Shown: positions 21,855 to 31,600 of the stretch, one piece after another | Position numbering within the stretch: position 1 is the first letter of the stretch | How the letters are laid out: every line of letters starts with the position of its first letter | DNA from: Benincasa hispida | Lineage: Eukaryota; Streptophyta; Magnoliopsida; Cucurbitales; Cucurbitaceae | NCBI RefSeq assembly: GCF_009727055.1 | Contig: NC_052353.1 | Location: 40,781,729-40,845,728, forward strand | Length of the DNA: 64,000 nucleotides | Reading direction: 5' to 3' | Program-made: the position numbers and the translations under genes | Notes under the pieces: generated by a model | Database searches by the model: none | The model's input: the letters and a program-made list of their open reading frames with translations, nothing else | Told to the model about the DNA's origin: nothing

Positions 21855-22090
21855 ATAATAGTCGAAAGTGGTTGTTGAAGTTGATTATCGAAGTTGGTTG
21901 GTGGAACCTAAAGTTGGTCACATGAATGTGGTATTAAAGTTGGTCGTCAGAGTTTGTCGTCGAAGGTGATTTTTAGAGCTCAGAGTTAGTCGCGAAGGTG
22001 ATTGTCGAAGTTCATCATCAAAGATGATTTTTGCTGGAGTTTGTAGTCGGAAGTGGTTGTTGAAGCCCGATGTTGGTCGCAAGAATGTGG
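21855..22090 (+). repeat. Degenerate G/T-rich minisatellite, block 1
   Basis: Short units of the type GTCGAAGTTGGTCGTCRGAG and GGTGGTTGTTGAAG recur with many substitutions over about 235 bp. The same units, same strand, recur at 26535-26850, 4.4 kb away. Subterminal repeats of one larger transposon are a possible explanation. Confidence 0.55.
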
Positions 22091-24129
22091 TATTGTAAAC
22101 CCCTAAACCTATTTTATTAGTTAATTACATTTAAGTCCTTCAATTACGTGTTAATTATCCTAACTATGTGTCTAAATGCTTAAAAGCATGTGGTTATAAT
22201 GTTTGTAATAGTGAAAATTATATGGAGGTTATAATGAGTATGTGTGTGAGGTAGAGATGAGGAAAATTTTCTAAGTCTTGAAATAGGGTACTCTCGGGTA
22301 GTAAAGGACAGCCTACACCTAGGCAGAATTTGGGAAAGCTAAGGCATATGAAGGTAAGTCCGACATCAGGTTAAAAAGAAGTAGGAATTTGCCTAAGTGC
22401 TAGAAGTTGTGCTCTCGGGTAAGATAAGAAAACTAACACTTAGAAGGAAATCAGAAACATAGAAGTAAGGAATGCATGAGCAGTTAAGGGAGGCATTTAT
22501 GAGCAACAACCCTAAGCACGAGTGTCTAAGGGTAAAGCCAGGGTATGCATTGGTTAGTGATGCATGGAGTTAGAGTGTGTGGCATTATCCGTGGTATGCA
22601 TTGGCCAATGAGGAAGGCTAACGAGGATGCCAACTTAAGTTTTGATAAAGGATTTAAACATTCAGCTTAATCAACCAATTGGTGAGCTAAATGGCATATT
22701 TAGAAGCCATGATAATGAGTTAGTGCGCCAGCTGTCATTTAAAGAAGCCCTATAAGCATGCAATCTTAGTATAAAATGAGAGTTTGAATTGAGGTGTTTG
22801 GTTTGGGCATTCTACTCAAGCTAAAGAATGAGAACTTTCGCCATCTTAAAGCTTGAACGTTGAAGAAGTTGAAACCGAGCTGTTGGGAGAAGATTTCCGT
22901 GAAATCACGCTGAAAGTTGAGGAAATTCTTCAAGTGTTCAAGAATATTAGGTTATGCGGACGAGTTAAAAGGAATTGGTAATTCTAAAACTCGTGGAGAA
23001 GAATCAAATGCTAGGATTCTAAGGTAAGCTAGTTAAGATGTTTAAGAATAAGTTCTTAAGAGGAAATTTCATGAGATTATGTCTTGAGTTTAAGTTATTC
23101 AAGCTGAAAATGAAATATAGATTTTTGGTTGGATGAACAAGCAGACAGCTACAACTCATGCATAAGCAAGCAGCTGACAAGCACACGCTAAATATGGGCG
23201 AGCACCCATCACACAGGTGAAGCCAGTGCGTTCTGATGCCTAAAAGTATCTTATGCGAGCTACCACATATTAGCTAGTTGCAAGGTAGAAATTTGGTTAA
23301 GTGTGGTAATGCGTTAAGTACCAATGTACTGAGGATGCGTTGAGTAGAAAGGGATTAAGGTGATGTGTCGAACTAGATTTGAGGCATAGCATATATTAAC
23401 TTGAATGGTAAGTTAAGCTTGAAAGAAAGCTAAGACATTAACCAAAGGCTCTTATTATTCTTACAGGGAAAACGTATATAGAGGAGACTTACAATCCTTT
23501 AAGGAAGTAACTCAAAGACTGTGAGTGACTAGTTTTTAAAATATTTGCTAAGTATTTTACTTATGAATCTTTCAACGTATAGTCAGATTTATCTTGATTT
23601 TCACGCCATGACTTAACATTAAAATGAGCTATTTATTGATTCCCTTAAGCGTGATAGGTATGTTATTTTATGATGTTAACATGTATATTTGATATATAAA
23701 ATCTATTTCTAATCATTGGTACCGAAGTTATAATAAGGTACCCAACTATATGACGATCCTTGTTATCGAATGTATGGTAAGGTAAGCAGGATCCTACTCA
23801 GTTATACGTGTAAGTAAGATCTATGTTATTAACATTGATGAGATCGAACAAAAGGGCTCTCTCTCAACTAAGGTTATTAGGGATTGAGAAAAAGGGCTCT
23901 CTTGCATGTTAGAAGGTCAAATTTTGATTTCTGTTAAATTATTTCAATATAATTTTCCATCTAACAATGTGTTTCTATACCCCTTCGAGACCCCGAAAAA
24001 TGAACAACTTTTCTTTGGAATACATACAAGATTCGTCATTACAAAAAGGATAATAGTAACCCCAACTTCATCCAGGGATTTGAAGCCAGAGGAAGCACAT
24101 TTCCTAGCCAGTTAAAGGCACCTTTGAAT
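22091..24129. other. Unassigned noncoding sequence, possibly a decayed LTR
   Basis: Begins TGTAAACCCCTAAACC. It has no coding potential and a base composition richer in G than the surrounding desert. A direct repeat, AAAGGGCTCTC, occurs near 23851 and 23891. A solo gypsy LTR is possible, but no partner copy is in the window to prove it. The ORF at 23906-24115 resembles nothing I know. Confidence 0.3.
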
Positions 24130-24228
24130 GAAACCACACCAATCTATCCCGAACTTGATGGTTAAACTCTACTGCGGTGACGATACTGTAGGGGAGGTCC
24201 TGCAGAAAAATAGCTCGATGCCAAGATG
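24130..24228 (+). pseudogene. rrn5: Plastid 5S rRNA fragment (rrn5), truncated
   Basis: Matches plastid 5S from AACCACACCAATC to the end (GACGATACTGTAGGGGAGG). The first ~25 nt are missing and transitions have accumulated, for example CTATCCC for CCATCCC and CTTGATGG for CTTGGTGG. It cannot form helix I, so it is not a functional rRNA gene. Confidence 0.85.
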
Positions 24229-24485
24229 ATAAAAAGCTTAACACCTCTAATTCTTATTACTTTTCAATATCAATATGGAAAAAAAAATGAAAAATGAAAA
24301 GGTCGTCTTATTCAAAACCCCTTCTCTCCCAATTTTCTCTCTCACTCCACACCTTGGAACGCACCGTTCTTATAGAGAGAGAGGTGCTTTCAAATCTTTT
24401 TAACCTGAAATGGAAAATGGCTGGAAAGATGAAATGTTCCTTTTTTTAGGGTACCCCTGGGAACAAATCCAGTGGAGATGGGGTG

Positions 24486-24559
24486 GGGCCTGTAGCTCAG
24501 AGGATTAGAGCACGTGGCTACGAACCACAGTGTCAGGGGTTCGAATCCCTCCTCGCCCA
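24486..24559 (+). tRNA. trnR-ACG: Plastid-derived tRNA-Arg(ACG), decayed
   Basis: 74-nt cloverleaf from GGGCCTGTAGCTCAG to CCTCCTCGCCCA, with anticodon ACG at 24520-24522 and GTTCGAATCC in the T arm. Two changes from the plastid gene as I recall it sit in stems: a C-A mismatch at the outer pair of the anticodon stem (24513/24529) and an A-C mismatch at the outer pair of the T stem. Its position inside the plastid insertion and these changes make it most likely a non-functional nuclear copy. Confidence 0.88.
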
Positions 24560-25110
24560 CAACCGGCCAAAAAGGGAAGGACTTTTCCCTCTTGATGTAG
24601 GAAAATCATGATTGGGATAGCGGACCCAAAGCTATGGAACTTGGGTGTGGGTCTTTTGTCGAAATGGAATGGCCTTATCTTTTGATTTTTTCTTTTTCGT
24701 TAATGGGTTAAGTTAAGGGCGGGGGTTCCGTTATAAATTAAATATAGTATACCCAACCCGAATCAGTATATTTTTTTGTTTTACATCCCGTAATTCTTCC
24801 TCAGCCAGGCTTGGGCAGAATAGCAGAGCAAGTACAAGTATTAGTCGAATAGCAAAAATGTGTTCCTCGTCATTAATATGTTTGCTCGCGGTAATTGTGT
24901 GCAAAGGAGTAGAGGAAATTTTATAGGAAATGTTGTTGAGCTTTAATCCAGGGTTTGTCATGCTATGATTTTATGTTGTTTAATTTTTATTTTTGAACCC
25001 TGGAATATGAATGTAAATGTTTTGTTCTAAACATGTTTATATCATAAGTTATGAAAGTATGATTTATTTAAAGGAAGTCACTCACTGGGCATGAAGATTG
25101 CTTTGAAGCA

Positions 25111-25206
25111 CAACGTTGTTGATCCGTTTACAAAGGCTCTCATGGCTAAAGTGTTTGAGGGTCATCTAGAAAGTCTGGGTCTACGGGATATGCGGCATAC
25201 TGTCTA
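25111..25206 (+). pseudogene. Copia polyprotein C-terminal tail
   Basis: Reads VVDPFTKALMAKVFEGH followed by LESLGLRDMRHTV and a stop. It is nearly identical to the tail at 13000-13091 of the larger element (ALTAQ there, ALMAK here). Only the tail after RNase H survives. Confidence 0.85.
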
Positions 25207-25956
25207 GGGCAAGTGGAAGATGTTACTGGGGTATATTGTATGCCCTAATTTTTTGTATTTTATACTTTATTTTATTGTACATTAGACTCCCTAAGCTTTA
25301 GAATAAGTGGGAGATTATTGAGATTGGTGTCCTAAATCTTTAGTATTCTCATAGTTTGTAAACATTGTATAAACAAATTGTTATTTTATGAGTATACACT
25401 CAATCCAATAAACTAAAATCATAGGTTATTTGATATAATTTAAACAAGTATATAGAGACAGACATGTGGATCTTGTTTAAATAATAACCTAAACGGTCTG
25501 TAGTAGATGGATAAAGTTGGGTACCTTTTCCTAGTGACACCATGGATACAACCCACTTTATAGTTGTTACAAGTGTTGTAAAATACAAAAAATGATTTGA
25601 TCCTAATCATTCATGTGGAGACATGTGAGCAGAGGTATCTTATACAAAGAGTTTGTATAAGATCAGACCACGAAATGATTAGTCTCATTATATAACACCG
25701 TTAATAATAGAGACTTGCATTTCACCAGGATGACCATAGATGACATGACCTGAATCTTGAGTGAGTTGTGAACTCCTGCTCATAAAGGTGGTCCTTTGAT
25801 TTGATGGGTGAGAGTGGTAAGATTGCCAACTCAATATGCCTACCATTTTAAGGATTCGTCTGATTGAGGAGTTGAGAACATAACTACACAAGACATAATT
25901 CACTCCTTCCCCGTTGTCGGGGTAAGTAGATAAATTATTTCTTTAAGGGCTGATTT

Positions 25957-26021
25957 CATAGTTCAACTATGATCAAGTCCCTCTCTTGGCTTGAGAGGGA
26001 CTTGATTATAGTTGAACTATG
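25957..26021. repeat. Near-perfect 29-bp inverted repeat (hairpin) in a Copia LTR
   Basis: Arms 25957-25985 and 25993-26021 are reverse complements with one mismatch, separated by a 7-base loop (TTGGCTT). The arms begin CATAGTTCAACTATG. The right arm continues in normal LTR order; the left arm replaces LTR sequence, so it looks like a fold-back copy of the right arm. Confidence 0.92.
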
Positions 26022-26534
26022 ACTTATTGATCATTTGGGGTTTTTCAGTTTTGAAGATCAAGATCTCTAGATCAAAGAGTTTGTGATCCGAATCGAATGA
26101 ATTCGTGAAGAAGATTGGCTTAAAGGGTAAACATTCTTTTTCCCTTCTTATTCTGTTATTTTTAGCATGTTGTAATTTAAATCTTATAATACATAATTTT
26201 ATTATGTTTTGTAAATTTTTGTGATTTTGTAAAAAAATGAGAAATTGGGATCGATCCTCATGCTTCCGCATAAGGACCTTCACCGGTTTCCCTTCATGTT
26301 GTAGATAAAGTATCCTACTATGTGAAAATCTGTATTATAAGTTGTATAACCTTCTGATAATAATCTGTTGTGAGTTATTAAACTGCTTATCAGGTAATAG
26401 GAGTACAAGTTTGTGGAAGTATGTTGGCAGTAGTTGCCATAAGAGGATCAGCATTTGTTGTCATCACACTTCTTCTCGAATTAGGAGGATAATTTGGGAA
26501 GGGTGTGGCAAGTATTGTAGTTGGTTGCTAGAGT

Positions 26535-26850
26535 TTCTGGTCAGATGTGGTTGTCGAAGTTCAAAGTTGGTCGGTCGAAGATGATCATTGAAGTTGATCA
26601 TCAAATGTGATTTTCATTTGAGTTTGTAGTCGGAGATGGTGTCAGAGTCTAAAATTGGTCGCCAAAGTTGGTTAGGTGAAGGTGGTCTTCAGAGTTAGGT
26701 CACCATAGTTGCCATCGGAGGTGGTTGTCAGAGCCCAGAATTGGTTGTCGAAGTTGGTCACGCAAAAGTGGTCGTAGAAATTAGTCACTGAAGTTGTTAT
26801 CAAAGGTGGTTGTCAGAGTCCAAAGTTAGTTCCAGAAGTGTGACAGCAAT
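26535..26850 (+). repeat. Degenerate G/T-rich minisatellite, block 2
   Basis: Same unit types as block 1 (GGTGGTTGTCAGAGYCC, AAAGTTGGTCG, GTCGAAGTTGGTCAC), on the same strand, more numerous and somewhat better preserved. No open frame of interest. Confidence 0.55.
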
Positions 26851-26930
26851 AGTCACTATCAATGACCAATGGATGGAGCCATTGAAAACTTTGGAAGAAT
26901 GAGAGTTGGGGTGAATAGGTAAAATATACC

Positions 26931-27040
26931 ACTCAACTCCACCATCTAAAGTTGGTGGGCCAAATATTGAGTTGGTAAGTTATACCAACTCTAACTCAAC
27001 TCATGTTGGTGAGCCAAACATCCCTCAAGGGATCAATAAT
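26931..27040. repeat. Transposon-terminus-like sequence with short palindrome
   Basis: Contains GAGTTGGTA (26969-26977) and its reverse complement TACCAACTC (26983-26991) around a 5-base loop. The flanks GTTGGTGGGCCAAA and GTTGGTGAGCCAAAC are near copies of each other. This resembles ends of small cucurbit DNA transposons I have seen (recall). Confidence 0.4.
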
Positions 27041-28335
27041 ATTTGGAACTCACTTGGTCCAAAACCAAAATTTTCTCAAGAAACACGAAGTTTTACGATG
27101 GCAGACAGTGGTGACGAATGGCCGGAGAAAGAGACCCACGACGAACAAAAAGAGATGAGCAACAGGACAATGGATTATCCTAATTCAAATGAGTGGGTTG
27201 GTTCGGGAAAACTAGGAATCGAACATCGGTTTGGTTCAGATTATGGTAGAAAAATGACCGAACTGGTACGGCTCGAATGGTTGTACAAAGTTTATGAGTA
27301 TTTGTAAGGTTAAACTAAATACATAATAGTGTGAAATAGCCTTTTTATTAAGACTTTTGTGGAATAACTTTTATATAGTTTTTGAATAAAATTTTGTAAA
27401 ACATATGACTTTCCTCGTCCTCGTCCTCGTCCCACAATTTAATTGCTTGCTAGATCTCTTGGGAATTAGGACAAGATCTCTTTTTGAAGAATTATTCTCC
27501 ATTTACATTTTTGTTTTAAAGAGTTAAGTATGCACATATAATATTCCTTTAGATCATTAATTATTAAGAGAATTCCTATTTTTAAGAGATTTTTTAAACG
27601 TTGTAATAAAAAAATTAATATTTTATATCAAATTATCTTATTATTCATACATAGTTCAAATGTTCAATCATATAATTCAGCACATAACAAATTATCCAAG
27701 TCATTAAACAATAAAGGTTTAAATTTATATTTATAAGACTGACAAGAATGAGGATGAAAAGCTTTTATCTAAACTCCATCGTTCTCCACCTCAAAAAAAT
27801 AGCTATATGTATATATATATCACATGATTTTAAAATAGTTAGGGCTTTAGAGTTGGGTCTTAATTTATACAATTTATAATTAAATGATGAAAAATAATGC
27901 ATTATACATAATGGACTTATATTTAGTTTGACAAATTGTGTTTGGTTAATAAGTTTGTAATTTTATAAGATTAAAATGTAATATAAAACATAAAATTTCT
28001 TTAACTGTAAATTTTGTATGACTTTGGTTTTATATAACCTCTAGAAACACCAAGCCTCTTTCTAATGTAATTAAAATACCATCTTGAGAGGCCCCTTCAT
28101 CTTTAACTTTCATTTCTGGCAAAGATAGTTTTATTTGGAACTTCCCAGCTTTAAGGCCATTTTTATTTGAATATTGTACAAAAGATTTGATCATAAGGGC
28201 AAAAAATGAACATAAAAGGAAATTTAAAAGAAATCAGTTTAAGAGCTGAAAGAAAGTGGAGACAAGATTGTTGGAAGTTGTGTATTAATAGTCCTTCATG
28301 AGTGGCAATGCTATCACACTATTTGGTAAAAGAAA
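27041..28335. other. Intergenic, AT-rich
   Basis: A 111-aa ORF covers 26972-27307 but starts within the repeat and resembles nothing known. The rest is AT-rich with no supported feature. Confidence 0.4.

Positions 28336-28371
<36 letters not shown>
28336..28371 (+). repeat. (AAT)n microsatellite
   Basis: About 12 uninterrupted AAT units, about 280 bp downstream of the CRK stop codon. Confidence 0.95.
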
Positions 28372-28372
<1 letters not shown>

Positions 28373-28649
28373 TACATCTTCATTTATAGTGGAACTTCAA
28401 GTCAACATTCTTGGGAAGTTGTCTATAGAGCTTTTGAAATGGTCCAAACAGCTCCCAAAAGAATTGGCATTGAGAAGTAAGTTCATAAATATGCTCCAAA
28501 ATTACAATTTGGCTGGTAAGCTTCCATTCTTTCTGGTGTTTTGAGGGCCCCTTTGAGATCCAACCAATAGCTCTCATGTATGTTGTAACAGAAACATACT
28601 AGTCTGTACTGAGATATTCCAAGCCAAGACGAGCGAGCAGCTAACCAGT

Positions 28650-31600
28650 TCATGACACCTTTGCTAGCGATCGGCTTGACACGCCGTGCAACAATTTGAC
28701 AAATCCAAGGAAGCTTAGCTTCCCATCTGTGTGTCGGATCCAATCTTGAAGAACGACGTGCAGTGGGATCGCCGGTCCAAGACCGAGTTCCTACAATGTT
28801 CAAGAGAAGATATAACCGAAGCCCTTTCGTTAGAATATGGCATCAACTGAAGGAAGACATTCCGCGGCAAATTTGCAGATTATTATGAAAGAGAATGCGG
28901 GTTTTAGCTTACAGAAGCAAGCTCTTCTATGACAATTGCCCGATTTCCATTCTTCTCGAAAATTTCGTATGCACAACGAGCATGTTGTTCCCACCGGTCG
29001 AGTGCTTCTAGCTGATGGATGCTCAATGCAGCAGCACAGAATTCATCGAAATCCATTCCTCTATATTGAAGTGTATTTAACTGTCATGGAAAAAATCCCT
29101 ATTTAGTAGACAGTAGGAACTGTACAACCTTTGTAAGCATGCACAAATACAGCTTAATGCACAAGGGGGAAAAGCAGCAAAAAGTTACATTTGCAAGAAA
29201 ATCAAGCGTACGAGACTCATTCATGGCATCGGTTGCATGTTTTGCGAGACCCTGTCCAAAATAAGATGACAACAATAAATTTTCACCATTAATTTCGTTT
29301 TAATGTATGAGTATGAGCATGTGTAAGAGAGAGAAAGAGAGAACCAACCATCTTAATAGTTTCCAAAGTAATAAAGCCATTTTTATTTGGCTCCAACAGT
29401 TCAAACTGTTCCTTTAGATAAGAGAGCTCATCTACCGTCAATGTCTTGGATACAGCCTGCAAACAGTACGCATTAAGAGTTTAGTCAACTAAAGAAAAAG
29501 AAACAGAAAAGAACAGGAAAAAATCATCTGGTAAACTAAGGGGAGGAAAAGCCATTTCCCTTAGTATAAAAAATAAACACGTGAGTACGCACCCGTAAAG
29601 CAGCCTTACGCAAGGACGATGACCGCATATACATTCTCATAACCTTGAATATTAAGATATCGATAGGAACTTTTGCACCGTTGTGATTCCGGATCCAAGG
29701 ATGACCTGCAAAAGAGATCGTTGCAAGAGACTTAAGACATAAGCAAGTCAACTTTATAAGAGGGAAGGACTGAAGAGAGGAGCTTACTTAATGCTTGAGC
29801 AGCTGTCAATCGTTTGCGTGGATCCTTGTTTAGCAAACGCTTGACAAAGTCTTTTGCTTCAGAAGATAATGAAGGCCATGGACCTTCATCAAAACTTAGA
29901 TCGGCTTTCAAGACTGCTCGAAAAATTCCCGACTCTGTCCGGGCCCAAAATGGACGGCTACCACATAGAAGAATGTATGCAATCACACCTATACTCCACA
30001 CATCGGCCTCTGTACCATAAGATCTATGCAGAACTTCGGGTGCCACATAGTATGCACTTCCAACTATGTCATTAAGCCTTTCATCTAAAAGTAACAACAA
30101 TTATGTTAATTAAGAGCACCAACAAGTATTTGAGGAATCAACAGAAAAAACATGGAAAATAAGACGAACCTGGTTTGACGAAATCGGACAAGCCAAAGTC
30201 TATGGCTTTCAACTGCGCGTTCTCATCTTTAGATGTATACAAGAAGTTCTGGAAAAATAAACTATTAGAATGAGAATTGCAAAATGGAATATACATCAGG
30301 ACCTTTTATCTACAATTGACTACAAGAAAATGAAGAGATGGAACCTTGGTAACAACCATGTCACTAGAGAGAAACGGATGAGAATGGGGAAAAAAAACAC
30401 TTCCATATTTTTCATATAGGAGAAAATTACTTTGATGATATGAAGAAAGATACTCCCAGCAAAGAAAGCAGAAGTTAAATGTTTGATAACTTTCTCGTAG
30501 CCTAGTATAAAGTTTCTACTTCTTTATCAATTGTCAACAGCGGAGAAGATATATAAGGATAATTTTATTACAGAATTACGCCAAGGAACATCTATAAGTT
30601 AACTAAACTAGAAATAGAGTGTTTAGAGGGCTAGATAAGGAGCAAATGATGTTTGGGCCCATACTAGGTTTCTTGTTTCTCTTTGAGCTTCGAATTCAAC
30701 TAAACTAGAAATAGAGTGTTTAGAGGGCTAGATAAGGAGCAAATGATGTTTGGGCCCATACTAGGTTTCTTGTTTCTCTTTGAGCTTCGAATTCAACTAA
30801 ACTAGAAATAGAGTGTTTAGAGGGCTAGATAAGGAGCAAATGATGTTTGGGCCCATACTAGGTTTCTTGTTTCTCTTTGAGCTTCGAATTCGAAAAACTT
30901 TTATAACTATTCTATAGGTACTATTTTGTTTTATCGGTCCCCTTTTCTTTAGAGGGGCTCCTTTTTGTGGGTTGTTTTTATGTATTCTATTGTATTCTTC
31001 CTTTTTTTCCTCAATGAGTGGTTGTTTTCAACATTTCCGGTTGTTTGGCGAGGGCTCAGATGTGGGAAGACAGTGAACAAGCCTCTAGAGTGACTGGTTT
31101 TCACACAAGGCTCTCAAGGTTGATTGAGCTGTTATGGCTAAATATATTCAATAAGAAATCCCATGTCATTGCCAATGAAATGTACTTTAGAAGTTTTGAG
31201 AATATGATTAACCTCGGGTTTCAGATCTCGGTGCACAACACCTTGAAGATGACAAAATGCAACAACGGTCAATATTTGAACCATGACAGCTTTTGCGTCT
31301 TCTTCTGAGTACTTTCCACCTCTAAAGAATGTAAACAATCTATATTAGAGACAAATAATGCGAGTCTAAGAGATTAAAAACCTAGTTAAGAAATGTTAAT
31401 ATTTGTTACCAAAATTACCACCTTGAAAGTATTCTATCTAGAAGCTCTCCTCCTTCGCACAACCTGAATGTCAACAGAAGTCATTGTACTTTCTTATAAG
31501 TTTAGGATGTTACAAATGAGTAATGACTATAAGACTGTAAAACAAAATCTACGGCCTAAACAACATGGACATAGGACAGTGTGCATGATTCTATAGATGC

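Larger units (their letters stand above)
24130..24899 (+). other. Plastid DNA insertion (NUPT) from the inverted repeat
   Basis: Collinear with the plastid rrn5 - trnR-ACG - spacer region: a 5S rRNA lacking its first ~25 bases, the rrn5-trnR spacer, trnR-ACG, then spacer with GGGATAGCGGACCCAAAGC and TAATATGTTTGCTCGCGG. Most differences from the plastid sequence I recall are C-to-T or G-to-A, the usual decay of nuclear copies. The left break is inside 5S; the right break is near 24899. Transfer through the mitochondrial genome cannot be excluded. Confidence 0.85.
25105..26296 (+). mobile_element. Copia 3' fragment with LTR, 5'-truncated
   Basis: Holds the last ~32 codons of a Copia polyprotein (25111-25206), a purine-rich AAGTGGGAGA stretch, and an LTR from 25316 (TATTGAGATTGGTGTCC) to about 26296 (GGTTTCCCTTCA). 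The LTR shares the landmarks of the 4361 LTR (GGATCTTG..TAAATAATAACC, TGTGGAGACATG, TAGTGTAGT-like blocks) but is shorter and interrupted by the hairpin at 25957-26021. Everything upstream of the Pol C-terminus is missing; the left break lies about 200 bp right of the NUPT. Confidence 0.82.

Noticed and set aside
23906..24115. 69-aa ORF next to the plastid insertion, possibly organellar
   Set aside because: I could not match it to a plastid or mitochondrial gene, so I do not claim it as part of the insertion.
24486..24559. Functional nuclear tRNA-Arg gene
   Set aside because: Sequence is that of plastid trnR-ACG within a larger plastid insertion, with mismatches in two stems.
26972..27307. 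111-aa plus-strand ORF
   Set aside because: Starts in transposon-terminus-like sequence, has no recognisable domain, and has no clear promoter or splice context.
30601..30891. Coding exon duplication in CRK
   Set aside because: The 97-bp units are in an intron, antisense, and the flanking exons join in frame without them.
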